DNA of 64,000 nt, taken from NCBI GenBank assembly GCA_046593355.1, contig JBKJNY010000044.1, positions 62,001 through 126,000 on the forward strand, read 5' to 3'. Of the stretch, positions 34,575 through 44,015 are shown one piece after another. This stretch comes from SXOA01 sp046593355. GTDB lineage: Bacteria; Planctomycetota; Planctomycetia; Pirellulales; Pirellulaceae. Every line of letters begins with the position of its first letter. Within the stretch, counting starts at the first letter, position 1. The translations under genes were made by a program, and so were the position numbers. The notes beneath the pieces were generated by a model. The model worked only from the letters and a program-made list of their open reading frames with translations, made no database searches and was not told the DNA's origin.

Positions 34575-37500
34575 ATTGTACTCCTGATGCTTTGGCCGGC
34601 ACCGCCATTCTGGGGGGCCGCAGTCGAAACGGTCAATTGGCTGGGAACAATGAGGGGGGTCAAGTCGTTCGCATTCTCGGGGTTCGCATGCTCTCTCAAG
34701 CGATGCCAGCGCCAGCGGCGCACCCAGTAGAACATGACCGGCAGGAGCAGATCGACGAGCTCGTCGGCAATCAGAATCCCACCCAGGACGGGAGCTGCCA
34801 TCGGACGGATGACTTCAGATCCCACGCCGGTTGCCCACAGCATGGGGGCGAGTCCGAGGATCGTCGTCGCCTCCGTGAGGAGCTTGGGCCGCAAACGATG
34901 CACTGCTCCGCGGAGCACGGCATCCTTCAGTTCGGGGAGCGTCATGTTTTCCAGCCCCCCCGCGCGCTCCACCGATTCGCGGAGATAGACCAGCATGATG
35001 ATGCCCGTCGATGCCGCCATCCCCAGGCAGGCGATATATCCGATGGCCACCGTAACCGAGCTTGGATAGCCCAGGAGCCATTGCAGAAATACGCCTCCCG
35101 CTAGCGCTCCCGCGATTGCCGGAACGACCAGCAGCGCGTCCGCCAGATCGCGGTACGTGAAATACAAGATCACCAGGATCAGCCCCAGCACCAGGGGGAC
35201 GACGAGCATCAGCCGGTTTCGCGCGCGGACCTGGTGTTCGAACTGTCCTGTCCATTCGAGATGGACCCCGCGTGGCAGCGTGACCTTCTGGGCCACCACT
35301 TGCCGCGCCGCGCGCACGAACTCAATCGGATCGCGCCCTTTGACATTCAGCCGCACGTAGTTCCTCAGCAGGCCGTTTTCGCTCTTGACGCTGGCCGGTC
35401 CCTGGGCGATTTGCACCTGGGTGACCTGGCCGAGCGAGACCACGGAATTCGTGGCAGCAGAGTCCGCGCCGCGAGACAGGACCGGCAAGCGGCGGATCGC
35501 TTCGACGTTTTCGCTGTGGTCCGCCGGAAAGCGGATGCGTATGGGATGACGCTGCCGCTGTCCGACGAGAACCGCCGATTGTTTCCCTCCAAGAGCGATG
35601 GCAATCACGTCATGAATGTCCGATACGCTAACCCTCAATCTGGCCGCTGCCGCCAGATCGGGCCGGATATCCAGATAACCCTTGCCGCGCACGGGATCCG
35701 CTACGACACTGACGGCCCCAGGCATTTGCCGCAGCACCTCGGCCACCTGCTCGCTGGCAGCGACCACGTCGTCCAGTTGATCTCCCAGCACGCGAATTCC
35801 CACGGTTGTATTGACGCCGGTGGCCAGCATATCGACCCGGTTTTGGATCGGCATCGTCCAGACATTGGTCCAGCCGGGCATTTGGACCGCCAGATCGAGT
35901 TCTCCGCCAAAGCCGACGAGATCGGCCCGCTCCTTGCGCCAGAGCGTAAAGCCGCCGGCGATCTGGCTCGTGAGCTCCGTCTGCAAGCCGTCGAGAACCG
36001 GAAGCGGATCGATTTGCGGGCGTTCGTATTGGACCGTGCCGTGGTGGCTCGCCTGCGGAAGCGATTTTGCGGGGGCGCTGCGAAACGCCGTGAGTTTGGC
36101 AATTTCAGCCGCCAGTTTTGGATCCTTCACCGGAAGCCGGATCGACAGGTCTTCCAGCACCACCCGCACGAAGGTTCCAGGCCCGCGAGCAGCAAGGTCT
36201 TGATCAAGCTCTCGAACGTGCTGACGCCACTGCTTTCGATACTCCGCCCGGAGGGAGGACCAGAGTTGCAGGTTAAGGCTAGCGTCTTCCGTCATCAGTT
36301 TTTGTTCGCGCAGCGACGCCAGAGCAGCGCGGGCGATTTCCGCGGCATCGATTTCGTTGGGCCCCATGGCCAGGCTGCGGCCGGCTGCCTTCGGCAAGCG
36401 GCCGGCGAGGAGGACGATATCACCCTCACGGTAAGATCGCGCCAGAAGCCCAGCCGCCATAGCTTGCCGCAATGTTTCGCGGGCCGCGGCAACGAGCAAT
36501 TTCTCCGCCAGTTCCCGCTGCTGCTCTTGATTCCGCTGCCAGGCGATTTCGCGCATCAGGATGTCGAATTTGGCCAGCGCGGCAGTTGCTGAATCCTCTC
36601 GAAGTTGTTCATGGTCCGCCGTTACACTCGGCAGTTCCAGCAAACCGCGGCTGGCGAGCAAATTGACCGCCCGAGTGGTGTAGGCCCGCGCATCGGAAAG
36701 GGAAAGCTTGCGCTTGGGCCAGAAATCTCGCTCGCGAAAGCTCACCATCGTCTCGATCATGTCCAGCGGCGCGGGATCGGCCGGCGTGTCGGCCCGCCCG
36801 GCCTTTCCCATGACCATTTCCACCTCGGGGAAGCGGCACAGAATCATGTCGCGCGCCTTGAGGTCGTCCGCCGATTGCCGGATGGAGGCTCGCGGCACCG
36901 TAATCGGCATATCCATCACGGTCCCTTCGTCGAGCGGCTGGAGAAACTCGCTTGGCAGCGGCTGAATCTGACGATCGGCAACCAGGGCGATCACGAGGAG
37001 GCTCCCGGCCATGCACAGCCTGGACCATGTTTTCTTTCCCAGGAATAATACGAAGAATAGCGCGCCCGCGAGGACCGCCAGCAGGAGCACGGGATACTCC
37101 ATCCAGCGAAATCCCAAAGCTGCCGCGCCTAGCAGAAAGGTGACGCTCGCCAGCCACGCCATGGCGGCAGGGCGATCCAGCAGGAATCGCAGCAGGGGGA
37201 GATACACGTCAATGAGGTTTCGTACCAGCCAGCTTTCGCGCTCGCTCCGCAATCGGCCGCGGACGAAGAACGTGCAGAGCGCGGGGACGAGCGTGATGCT
37301 CAGAATGGCCACCGCCGCCAGGGCAAAACTCTTCGTGAAGGCGAGCGGGCGGAACATCTTCCCTTCCAGTCCCCCTAGCGCGAAGACCGGCAGGAACGAC
37401 AACAGCATGATCAGCACGGAGAAGAAAATCGGCCGTCCCACTTGCTGACAGGCGGGAATGACAATCGCCCGCACGTCGCCGCGCACCGGCTGACTGCCGA

Positions 37501-38809
37501 ACTGGCCATGCAAGCGGTGCATCACGTTTTCGGCCATGACAATGGAGGAGTCGACGAGGACGCCAATCGAAATGGCCAGGCCAGCCAGCGATAGGATGTT
37601 CGTTTCCACACTCACGATCCCCAGCGTCCGCAGGAGCCACATCATGAGGAACGAGGCGAGCACCGCGAGCGGCAACGTGATCGCGATGACCAGCGAGGTG
37701 CGAAAATGAAGCAGCACCACGAGCACGCAGATCGTGGCCGTGGCAATCGCCTCGATGAGCGTCCTAGTCACGGTTCCGACGGCGCTCGTGATGAGGTGCG
37801 TCCGGTCGTAACCGGGAACAATCCGCACGCCGGGAGGCAACCCCGGCTGTAGCTCCATGATTTTCTCCTTGAGGCGGCGGGTCAGCGCCAGCGGGTTCTC
37901 GCCATACCGCATCATCACGACGCCGCCGACCACTTCGCTGCCGTCTTTTTCCAGCATGCCGCGGCGAGGGGCCGGGCCCAGATGGACACGGGCGATGTTC
38001 CCAAGCATGACACTCTTCCCGGCAGGACCGGGAATCATCAGGCTTGCCAAGTCGCGCGCCGCCTGTTCCAAGGAGAACTTGCCGGAACTTTCTGCCGCAA
38101 AGCCAATTCCTCCCGACGAGCGAACAAAGAACTCGGCCGTTTGACTTTGCAGAATCTGTCCGCCCGCGGGACTGGTTGCTCGTTTCAGCTCGCGCTCCAG
38201 ATCCGCAATGGTCAGCCCGCCGGCTGCGAGGGCCGGCGGATCCACGGTGATCTGAAACTCTGGAGTGAAGCCGCCCACGCTGGCCACTTCGGCCACCCCT
38301 TCCACCGCGGCGAGTTGATGCTTGATCTGCCAATCCTGCAGATTGCGAAGCTCGCCCAGATCGTAGCCGGCTCCTTCCACGGTGTACCAGAAGACCTGTC
38401 CCGTGGCCGGCGCATCCGGTGCCAGGCGCGGCGTGACTCCGGGAGGCAAGTCCCCCTCGAACGCGGTCAGGCGTTCCCCCACCTGGCGGCGGGCAGCCTC
38501 CAGGCCCGCGCCGTCCTCGAAGATCACGTGGATCATCGAGTAGTTGAAATCACTGGACCCGCGCAGCGTGCGAACTCCGGGAATCCCTTGCAGCCGCAGC
38601 GAGAGCGGATGGGTCACCTGGTTTTCGACATCCTCGGGGCCGTGACCTTCCCAGGCGGTGAAGACGATGATCTGCGTTTCCGATAAATCCGGAATGGCGT
38701 CCATCGGCGTGAAATAGGCCGCCCACCCGCCCGCCAGCGCGAGCGCAACCGCGGCGAACACCACCAGCCAGCGGTGGCGAATCGACCAGGCGATAAGCGC
38801 TTCGATCAT
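34571..38809 (-). CDS. CusA/CzcA-type heavy-metal RND efflux pump with a large insert
   Basis: The start at 38809 (MIEALIAWSIRHRWLVVFAA) overlaps the adaptor stop. The 1412-residue protein has the RND layout: first helix, porter domain (MDAIPDLSETQIIVFTAWEG, a CusA/CzcA signature), VLVDSSIVMAENVMHRLHGQ in helix 4, and C-terminal helices (GMAASTGIIMLVYLRESVE). It exports metal ions such as Cu or Zn using the proton gradient. Usual CusA proteins have about 1050 residues; here roughly 265 extra residues sit at about 705-970 between IETMVSFRERDFWP and MPGWTNVWTMPIQNRVDML. No outer-membrane channel gene lies nearby. Confidence 0.92.
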   Translation of the reverse strand: MIEALIAWSIRHRWLVVFAAVALALAGGWAAYFTPMDAIPDLSETQIIVFTAWEGHGPEDVENQVTHPLSLRLQGIPGVRTLRGSSDFNYSMIHVIFEDGAGLEAARRQVGERLTAFEGDLPPGVTPRLAPDAPATGQVFWYTVEGAGYDLGELRNLQDWQIKHQLAAVEGVAEVASVGGFTPEFQITVDPPALAAGGLTIADLERELKRATSPAGGQILQSQTAEFFVRSSGGIGFAAESSGKFSLEQAARDLASLMIPGPAGKSVMLGNIARVHLGPAPRRGMLEKDGSEVVGGVVMMRYGENPLALTRRLKEKIMELQPGLPPGVRIVPGYDRTHLITSAVGTVTRTLIEAIATATICVLVVLLHFRTSLVIAITLPLAVLASFLMMWLLRTLGIVSVETNILSLAGLAISIGVLVDSSIVMAENVMHRLHGQFGSQPVRGDVRAIVIPACQQVGRPIFFSVLIMLLSFLPVFALGGLEGKMFRPLAFTKSFALAAVAILSITLVPALCTFFVRGRLRSERESWLVRNLIDVYLPLLRFLLDRPAAMAWLASVTFLLGAAALGFRWMEYPVLLLAVLAGALFFVLFLGKKTWSRLCMAGSLLVIALVADRQIQPLPSEFLQPLDEGTVMDMPITVPRASIRQSADDLKARDMILCRFPEVEMVMGKAGRADTPADPAPLDMIETMVSFRERDFWPKRKLSLSDARAYTTRAVNLLASRGLLELPSVTADHEQLREDSATAALAKFDILMREIAWQRNQEQQRELAEKLLVAAARETLRQAMAAGLLARSYREGDIVLLAGRLPKAAGRSLAMGPNEIDAAEIARAALASLREQKLMTEDASLNLQLWSSLRAEYRKQWRQHVRELDQDLAARGPGTFVRVVLEDLSIRLPVKDPKLAAEIAKLTAFRSAPAKSLPQASHHGTVQYERPQIDPLPVLDGLQTELTSQIAGGFTLWRKERADLVGFGGELDLAVQMPGWTNVWTMPIQNRVDMLATGVNTTVGIRVLGDQLDDVVAASEQVAEVLRQMPGAVSVVADPVRGKGYLDIRPDLAAAARLRVSVSDIHDVIAIALGGKQSAVLVGQRQRHPIRIRFPADHSENVEAIRRLPVLSRGADSAATNSVVSLGQVTQVQIAQGPASVKSENGLLRNYVRLNVKGRDPIEFVRAARQVVAQKVTLPRGVHLEWTGQFEHQVRARNRLMLVVPLVLGLILVILYFTYRDLADALLVVPAIAGALAGGVFLQWLLGYPSSVTVAIGYIACLGMAASTGIIMLVYLRESVERAGGLENMTLPELKDAVLRGAVHRLRPKLLTEATTILGLAPMLWATGVGSEVIRPMAAPVLGGILIADELVDLLLPVMFYWVRRWRWHRLREHANPENANDLTPLIVPSQLTVSTAAPQNGGAGQSIRSTI

Positions 38810-40311
38810 GGGGTGGCTGCCGAAGTAGTCTTCGTGGTTTTCACGCGCGAACGGCACCCTTCACAACAGAGATAAACCGGCCGCTGATCAACTTCGATTT
38901 CCACGAGCTCTCCCATCGAGCCCAGCGGAAGCCGGGTGATGGGGCAGATCTTTTGTCGGCGGGCCAGAAGGAGTTGTTCCGGCGACAGCTTGAGTGAGGA
39001 GAGGAGATCCGCGATTGGGCCCGCGCCGGAAACTTGCGTGGTCGCCACGCTTTGGCCTTCCCGCGCTCCTGCGCCGAAGTAACTTGCCGCCAGGCTCGGG
39101 TTCAGCCGCGTCTCCGCATCCAGCAGGAAAGCCCCGCTGGCCGCCACGCGTTGCCCCGGCAAGAGGCCCGAGACCACCGGGTGATAGCCTTCCGCTGGAG
39201 GAGCTAACTCCACGGGGACGCAATCGAACATGCCCGGCATCGTCTCCAAAAAGACAAACTGCGCCGCGCCGGTATCGATGACGGCCGATTCGGGCACGGC
39301 GAGAACCTGACCTGGTGGGGCGTACGTGAGAACCCGCGGCAGTAGCTTCATCCGGCTGCAAGTCGCACAGGTTCCAGAGTCAGCATGTTTGTCACGCGGA
39401 TGGACGGGGCACCACCAATCCAGACGCTGATTCGGAAGCAGCGGATGCTCATGTAAACTGTTTTCGTCGAAGGGGCATTTGCCTGCTTTCAAGTGCAGAT
39501 AGGAAGGATGATCCGGACAGAGAAAGACGGCTCGCGGGCTTCCCTTTTTCAGTGGTGGCGGGTCACGCGGCTGGGATTTGAGCGGCTCAAGCTCCGCCGC
39601 GGCAATGCGGAGCAAGATGCTGACCTGCGTCCCTGGCGGCAACGAGGCGGTGCCTTCTTCGGGTTGAATAGCCAGACGATACGAGTTCTGATTTGGGTTC
39701 TTTAATTCCAAGGAGACAACTTTGCCCGTCATCCTTATTGGGGCTGCGTCGCGAGCCACCGTCAACTCGGCCTGCTGCGAAACGAAGACGAGCGACAGAT
39801 CGAGCGGGCTCAAGTCGGCCACAATCGTGTACACGCCACCGCTGGCCGCGGGTTCACTCCTTCCCGACAATCTCACCTCGCGCAGGAGCGGCAGATAGGC
39901 AACCTGGCTGGTCTTGATCCCCGCCAGTTGGACACGGTAAGGGGAGAGTTGCATGCGGGCAACCACACCTTCGGGCAGCAGGGCCGCTTCGCCCCGCTGG
40001 CGGCGGACGAGCGGCATCTTGCAGACCGGACACTTTTCCGGCCATGTGGAAAGCACGCCTGGACACATGGGGCAGAAATACTCCGTGTCCGTGGAAATCC
40101 CCCGTTCGCCGCTGCTCGAACCCGTTGTCCAAACAACAACTCGGTCCCAATAGAGCGCAAGCCGCGGCCAGCAGGCGACGAGCGCAAAGATCGCGCCGAC
40201 GATCAGAATGAAACGGAGCCTCACCTGGACAAGCTGGAGGACATACCCCAGTCGCGAGGCTGGAGTGCGGCTGTCCACCGTGGAAGGCGAATGTTCGGAA
40301 ATGGGCGGCAT
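38806..40311 (-). CDS. RND periplasmic adaptor with several metal-binding modules
   Basis: This 501-residue protein has an N-terminal membrane anchor (FILIVGAIFALVACWPRLAL). A heavy-metal-binding domain follows (TEYFCPMCPGVLSTWPEKCP, VCKMPL), then the membrane-fusion core (VRLSGRSEPAASGGVYTIVA and GQRVAASGAFLLDAE). Two further cysteine/histidine modules lie in the middle (FLCPDHPSYLHLKAGKCPFD; WWCPVHPRDKHADSGTCATC). The C-terminus has a YHS-like module (KICPITRLPLGSMGELVEI, VYLCCEGC). It links the RND pump to the outer membrane and probably hands metal over. It is translationally coupled to the pump. Confidence 0.88.
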   Translation of the reverse strand: MPPISEHSPSTVDSRTPASRLGYVLQLVQVRLRFILIVGAIFALVACWPRLALYWDRVVVWTTGSSSGERGISTDTEYFCPMCPGVLSTWPEKCPVCKMPLVRRQRGEAALLPEGVVARMQLSPYRVQLAGIKTSQVAYLPLLREVRLSGRSEPAASGGVYTIVADLSPLDLSLVFVSQQAELTVARDAAPIRMTGKVVSLELKNPNQNSYRLAIQPEEGTASLPPGTQVSILLRIAAAELEPLKSQPRDPPPLKKGSPRAVFLCPDHPSYLHLKAGKCPFDENSLHEHPLLPNQRLDWWCPVHPRDKHADSGTCATCSRMKLLPRVLTYAPPGQVLAVPESAVIDTGAAQFVFLETMPGMFDCVPVELAPPAEGYHPVVSGLLPGQRVAASGAFLLDAETRLNPSLAASYFGAGAREGQSVATTQVSGAGPIADLLSSLKLSPEQLLLARRQKICPITRLPLGSMGELVEIEVDQRPVYLCCEGCRSRVKTTKTTSAATP

Positions 40312-40330
40312 TGAATGTCCTAATTAGGTC

Positions 40331-40810
40331 TCACTTCTGTGGGGCAACCGCCTCTTTGGCATCGTCCACGGGAAGCATCTTGTGTTCCCAGTGCGTGACC
40401 ATGTCGTACTCTTCCTGGCGGAAGACCCAGATTGGATCGATGCCAATCAAGATGAAGTCGATCTTCTCTTCGGCGGCCGGGTTGGTGAAGATAACCCGCA
40501 CGGCGAATTGCCGCCCCTGGTCACCGGCAGTTTCTCCAAGAATCTCATAGCTTTCGAGCTTCTGCCCTGGCCGTCTGAGCGTATCCCCTATCTCGATCGC
40601 GGGCGTACCTTCGATTCGTCCTGGGGACTCGCCCAACTTCCAGGCATCGAGTGCCGCGGTGAGCGCCTGCCGGCAGAGCTCTGCGGAAGGCCGGTAATCG
40701 TCCGCGGTACGGGTCTGGCAGCCGGCGAGGAAGGCAACGCCGAGGAGCAGAATAGCGCCGCGGACAGCGCGGGGATCGTGCCTCGTGCGTTGGCTATCGC
40801 CGCTTTCCAT
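40331..40810 (-). CDS. Lipoprotein, member 2 of the local family
   Basis: This 159-residue protein has a lipobox (AILLLGVAFLAGCQ). The mature part repeats the family pattern: LTAALDAWKLGESPGRI, IEIGDTLRRPGQKLESYEIL and FILIGIDPIWVFRQEEYDMV. It sits between a DUF1559 gene (14 bp upstream) and the metal adaptor gene (19 bp downstream), so it is probably co-transcribed with both. The function is unknown. Confidence 0.82.
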   Translation of the reverse strand: MESGDSQRTRHDPRAVRGAILLLGVAFLAGCQTRTADDYRPSAELCRQALTAALDAWKLGESPGRIEGTPAIEIGDTLRRPGQKLESYEILGETAGDQGRQFAVRVIFTNPAAEEKIDFILIGIDPIWVFRQEEYDMVTHWEHKMLPVDDAKEAVAPQK

Positions 40811-40824
40811 GGGGCCATCCTTTG

Positions 40825-41850
40825 TTACGGCAGTGACGCCACTTCGTTTCCATCTTTCGTCCCGATCGCCCGCCAGACATTGAGATCCACTGTGCCGGGA
40901 CAGAATTTCACTGAGCCATCGACCATCATGAGCTGCGCGCCGCCCGGATGGCTGCTGCTGGGAGGAACCTGCATGGCCATATTGGTCATGGTCCCGTTAA
41001 AAGGAATTCCCGCACAGGCAATGGAGTTTGGCGGGGCAACGTGATTGTAAAGCGTGCAGCAGTTTTCCCCCATGACCCAACTAAACCCCCATTTGCTCGT
41101 GAGCGGCGTGGCAGTGTTAGGATTCGTGGCGTTGCAGGTGTTGAAGGTGTTATCCAGCGTCGTCTGGTTGGACATCACGAACAAATCGCGGCGGGGATTT
41201 GGATTGCCGAGCCCGCGCAGGCGTTCGCTGAAGAAGGCCGTGGTGCTCGTTCCGTCGGTTACCGATGCCATGTTCGCCACGCCGGCGAACATGAACATGC
41301 CACGATTGGTTTCGTTGGGCAGGGTATCGCCGGGTCCGGCGGGGAAGTCCGAGCGATCACAGAGGAATCCTCCTTGGTTGCCGGCATAATTATTCTGTCC
41401 CGGCCAATCTGAGCCTGGCGCTTTGCCGTCCGAAGGACAGAGAAAGGTCGGGACCAACGACTTGCTTGCACTGAGGTTCACATTGCTGTAGGCCGGCATG
41501 AACGCCACCACTCCACCCATTCCCGGAGTGGAAGGAGCGAAGTCAAATTTGAGCGAACTGTAAAGCGGATCCTGTTCCATGAACGGCAGGACGAGGGCAT
41601 GAACCGACCAGCGAGCATAGGGAGCCTCGCCCGGATAGCTCTTTCCCTTGCCGGGCGGAAAAACGCGAATGGCGTCGTGGTACAGGTGCAGGCCCACCCC
41701 CATCTGTTTGAGATTATTGGCGCACTGAATGCGGCGGCCTGCCTCGCGGGCAAACTGGACCGCGGGCAAAAGTAGCGCCACGAGAATGCCGATGATGGCG
41801 ATCACCACCAGCAGCTCGATGAGCGTGAAAGCGGGACGTTTCTGAGACAT
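40825..41850 (-). CDS. DUF1559 prepilin-like protein
   Basis: This 341-residue protein starts behind GGAG with MSQKRPAFTLIELLVVIAII, a type IV prepilin/pseudopilin N-terminus. The DUF1559 body follows (FAREAGRRIQCANNLKQMGV, HLYHDAIRVFPPGK, DGTSTTAFFSERLRGLG, HPGGAQLMMVDGSVKF). DUF1559 proteins occur in many copies in planctomycetes and are thought to be surface structures. It leads the lipoprotein-adaptor-pump group. It shares its N-terminus almost exactly with the protein at 44016. Confidence 0.93.
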   Translation of the reverse strand: MSQKRPAFTLIELLVVIAIIGILVALLLPAVQFAREAGRRIQCANNLKQMGVGLHLYHDAIRVFPPGKGKSYPGEAPYARWSVHALVLPFMEQDPLYSSLKFDFAPSTPGMGGVVAFMPAYSNVNLSASKSLVPTFLCPSDGKAPGSDWPGQNNYAGNQGGFLCDRSDFPAGPGDTLPNETNRGMFMFAGVANMASVTDGTSTTAFFSERLRGLGNPNPRRDLFVMSNQTTLDNTFNTCNATNPNTATPLTSKWGFSWVMGENCCTLYNHVAPPNSIACAGIPFNGTMTNMAMQVPPSSSHPGGAQLMMVDGSVKFCPGTVDLNVWRAIGTKDGNEVASLP

Positions 41851-41937
41851 GTCTTACTCCAAAAATGGGAATTAGATTAATACTACACGTTAAAGTTGTT
41901 ATCGAGCATATTCTTTTCGGCATCGGACGAAGGATAG

Positions 41938-43410
41938 TCACTCCGCCGTCAAGCCCGCAGCCTCGGTAATTCGGTCGAAAGCGGCCCGCGTCGTAATAAA
42001 GTTAATGAGCTGTACCACTTCGCGCGGGCCGGCTTGCTTGACCGCTTCGTCCACGTCCGCGTCGGTCAGAATGACCGGCGAGGCGGCCAGCTTGCGGGCC
42101 ACGGTGAACATCGCCCGGTCAGCCGGGGAGTATCCATCCCACGAGCCGTCCAGCTTGTAGACGTCGTCTTGCGAAACGCCCAGCGAGACCAGCTTCTGCT
42201 TGGCCAGGCCGGTCGCATACCAGGCGCGGTCCTGCCGGGCGATGATCCACGACACCTGGGCTTTGAGGACCGGCTTCAGATCGCCGGTTTCCTCGGCGGT
42301 CTTGATGCCCAAGGCTCGGCTTTGCCCTTCACGGGGGAAATTGGCCAGCAATCTCGCCCACTGCGGCATGGATTTATCTGTCCAGGCTTCGCCATAGACT
42401 TCGCGGGCCTTGGCTTCGTCCACCAGCGGCAGGCGGGGCTTGCGGGCCTTGGCGGCGGCGAGCCCCTTTTCCACGGCCTCGCGCGATTCCAGCTTGGGCC
42501 GGTTGAAGAGCGAGAGCGTGGTGGGCTTGCCGGTCTTCTCGTCCGGCTGGAAGGGAGCGACCTTGGTGATGACGCTGGTGAATTCTTCCGAAGTGGGCGT
42601 CAGGTAAGTCTGCACGGTGCGGGTCCCTTCAGCCGGAGCCGTTCCCGGCCCGCGGAAGCCGCCGCCACCGGCGGACTGCGGCACGCCGACCCCTTCCTTC
42701 CAGCGATTGATGGCGTTGTTGCCGGCCATGGAGAGGCTCATCTCCAGGATTTGCAGGTCGGTGTAGTGCTTGCGGAGGGCTGCGATGTCGGCATCACCCA
42801 GCTTGTGGGGCTCGTAGGTGAATCTGCGGGCGTACGTGAAGGCGGCTTGCTCGGCGGGGGTGAAGCGGGACCAGTCGCTATCGAGCGCGGCGATCTGATC
42901 TTCCTTCAGGCCGGCACCGAGGAGCTTGGACTCCTGGTGCCCCATGCAATACTGGCAGTTGTTGGTGCGGGAGACGATCCAGAAGAGCTCGACCTTGAAG
43001 GGGTAACCGAGTGTCATGCCCGGTTCCTGTTCGCGCTGGCCGAAGCCACCGCGGGTGCCGGTCTTCCCCGGTTCTCCCTTCTTGTCGCCGGTCTTATCGC
43101 CGGCTTTGTCTCCCGAGGAGCGCCCGCCGCCGCTAAAGCCGCTGCCGGCCGGGAGGTAGAGCGAACGAAGCCGGCCTTCATACCCGCCGCCGACGCGGCC
43201 GGGGGTCTCGGACGCGAGCTTTTCCTTTTCTTCCGCGGTGGGCTCCGGCAGGGGGATGCGGGGCTTGCGGTTTTTCATGTCCTCGAGCAGGCGCTTCATC
43301 TCGGGGCGAGTGAGCGGGACCGGGCGGGGAGCGGTGACGGATTCTTCGCCGCGAACAGCCAGCGGCGAGAGGAGGAGGGAGGCAATGAAAAAATGGTGAT
43401 GAAGTTTCAT
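41938..43410 (-). CDS. Exported protein with two AhpD/CMD-like domains
   Basis: A signal peptide (MKLHHHFFIASLLLSPLAVR) starts this 490-residue protein. The first AhpD-like (carboxymuconolactone decarboxylase) domain has RTNNCQYCMGHQESKLLGAG, the CxxC..H redox site, then YARRFTYEPHKLGDADI. The second repeats the fold (WIIARQDRAWYATGLAKQKL, ARKLAASPVILTDADVDEAV) but has lost both cysteines. A Gly/Lys-rich linker lies near residue 110. Such domains reduce peroxides or disulfides; export to the periplasm is unusual. It lies within the lipoprotein/DUF1559 block. Confidence 0.87.
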   Translation of the reverse strand: MKLHHHFFIASLLLSPLAVRGEESVTAPRPVPLTRPEMKRLLEDMKNRKPRIPLPEPTAEEKEKLASETPGRVGGGYEGRLRSLYLPAGSGFSGGGRSSGDKAGDKTGDKKGEPGKTGTRGGFGQREQEPGMTLGYPFKVELFWIVSRTNNCQYCMGHQESKLLGAGLKEDQIAALDSDWSRFTPAEQAAFTYARRFTYEPHKLGDADIAALRKHYTDLQILEMSLSMAGNNAINRWKEGVGVPQSAGGGGFRGPGTAPAEGTRTVQTYLTPTSEEFTSVITKVAPFQPDEKTGKPTTLSLFNRPKLESREAVEKGLAAAKARKPRLPLVDEAKAREVYGEAWTDKSMPQWARLLANFPREGQSRALGIKTAEETGDLKPVLKAQVSWIIARQDRAWYATGLAKQKLVSLGVSQDDVYKLDGSWDGYSPADRAMFTVARKLAASPVILTDADVDEAVKQAGPREVVQLINFITTRAAFDRITEAAGLTAE

Positions 43411-43463
43411 GGATGGTTTCTTTTGAAAGGTGGTATTTTGGAGTTCATGGGTTTTGGAGGCGG

Positions 43464-43877
43464 TTACTCAAACTCGCGGACGACGCTGAGCCCGGGATCG
43501 GTTTCCACCAGGTACTGCACGGTCTTGCGCTCCACGCCCGCCGCGGTCTGGATATCCAGGACGGCCAGGATACGGGCGCTGATTCCTGTGGTGGGCTTCG
43601 TCGGCTGAAGCTCATAGGCGACGAGCTTGCTCCCGGCCTCCCAGTCTTCATCGACGGCGTGGATGGCCGGTTTTTCCTGGCGGAGCGAATCCGCGGTGGC
43701 CCCGGCTTTCCACTTGTCGAGGGTCGTCTTGAGCGTGGCAACGGCCGTCGCCGGATCGGCGGCTTTCGGCATCGAATGCCCGCCGCCGCAGCCGGCAAGC
43801 AGCAACGGAAAAATCAGCAGGCTGGCGCCCGCTCCCCGCGGAAAGAGGCAGCCGTTTAAAAAATGGTATTGTGACAC
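43464..43877 (-). CDS. Lipoprotein, member 3 of the local family
   Basis: The start is probably the GTG at 43877, with AAGGA about 8 bp upstream; the longer frame has no signal character. A lipobox (ASLLIFPLLLAGC, then GGGHS) follows. The mature part has LKTTLDKWKAGATADSLRQE, IHAVDEDWEAGSKLVAYEL and YLVETDPGLSVVREFE, a more divergent form of the ALDAWK...GQKLESYEI pattern. It follows a DUF1559 gene, as does the copy at 40331. Confidence 0.75.
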   Translation of the reverse strand: MSQYHFLNGCLFPRGAGASLLIFPLLLAGCGGGHSMPKAADPATAVATLKTTLDKWKAGATADSLRQEKPAIHAVDEDWEAGSKLVAYELQPTKPTTGISARILAVLDIQTAAGVERKTVQYLVETDPGLSVVREFE

Positions 43878-44015
43878 GGCATAATTCCTTGAATGGTTAG
43901 GTATGAAAGCATCCCGCCCCGGGAAAGTATTCTTCCGGAAGCGGAGGAAAAACGAATTCGGACGCGACCGGCGAAAATGCGCCGCCGGTCGCAAAACAAT
44001 TGAGGCAAAAGGCGA

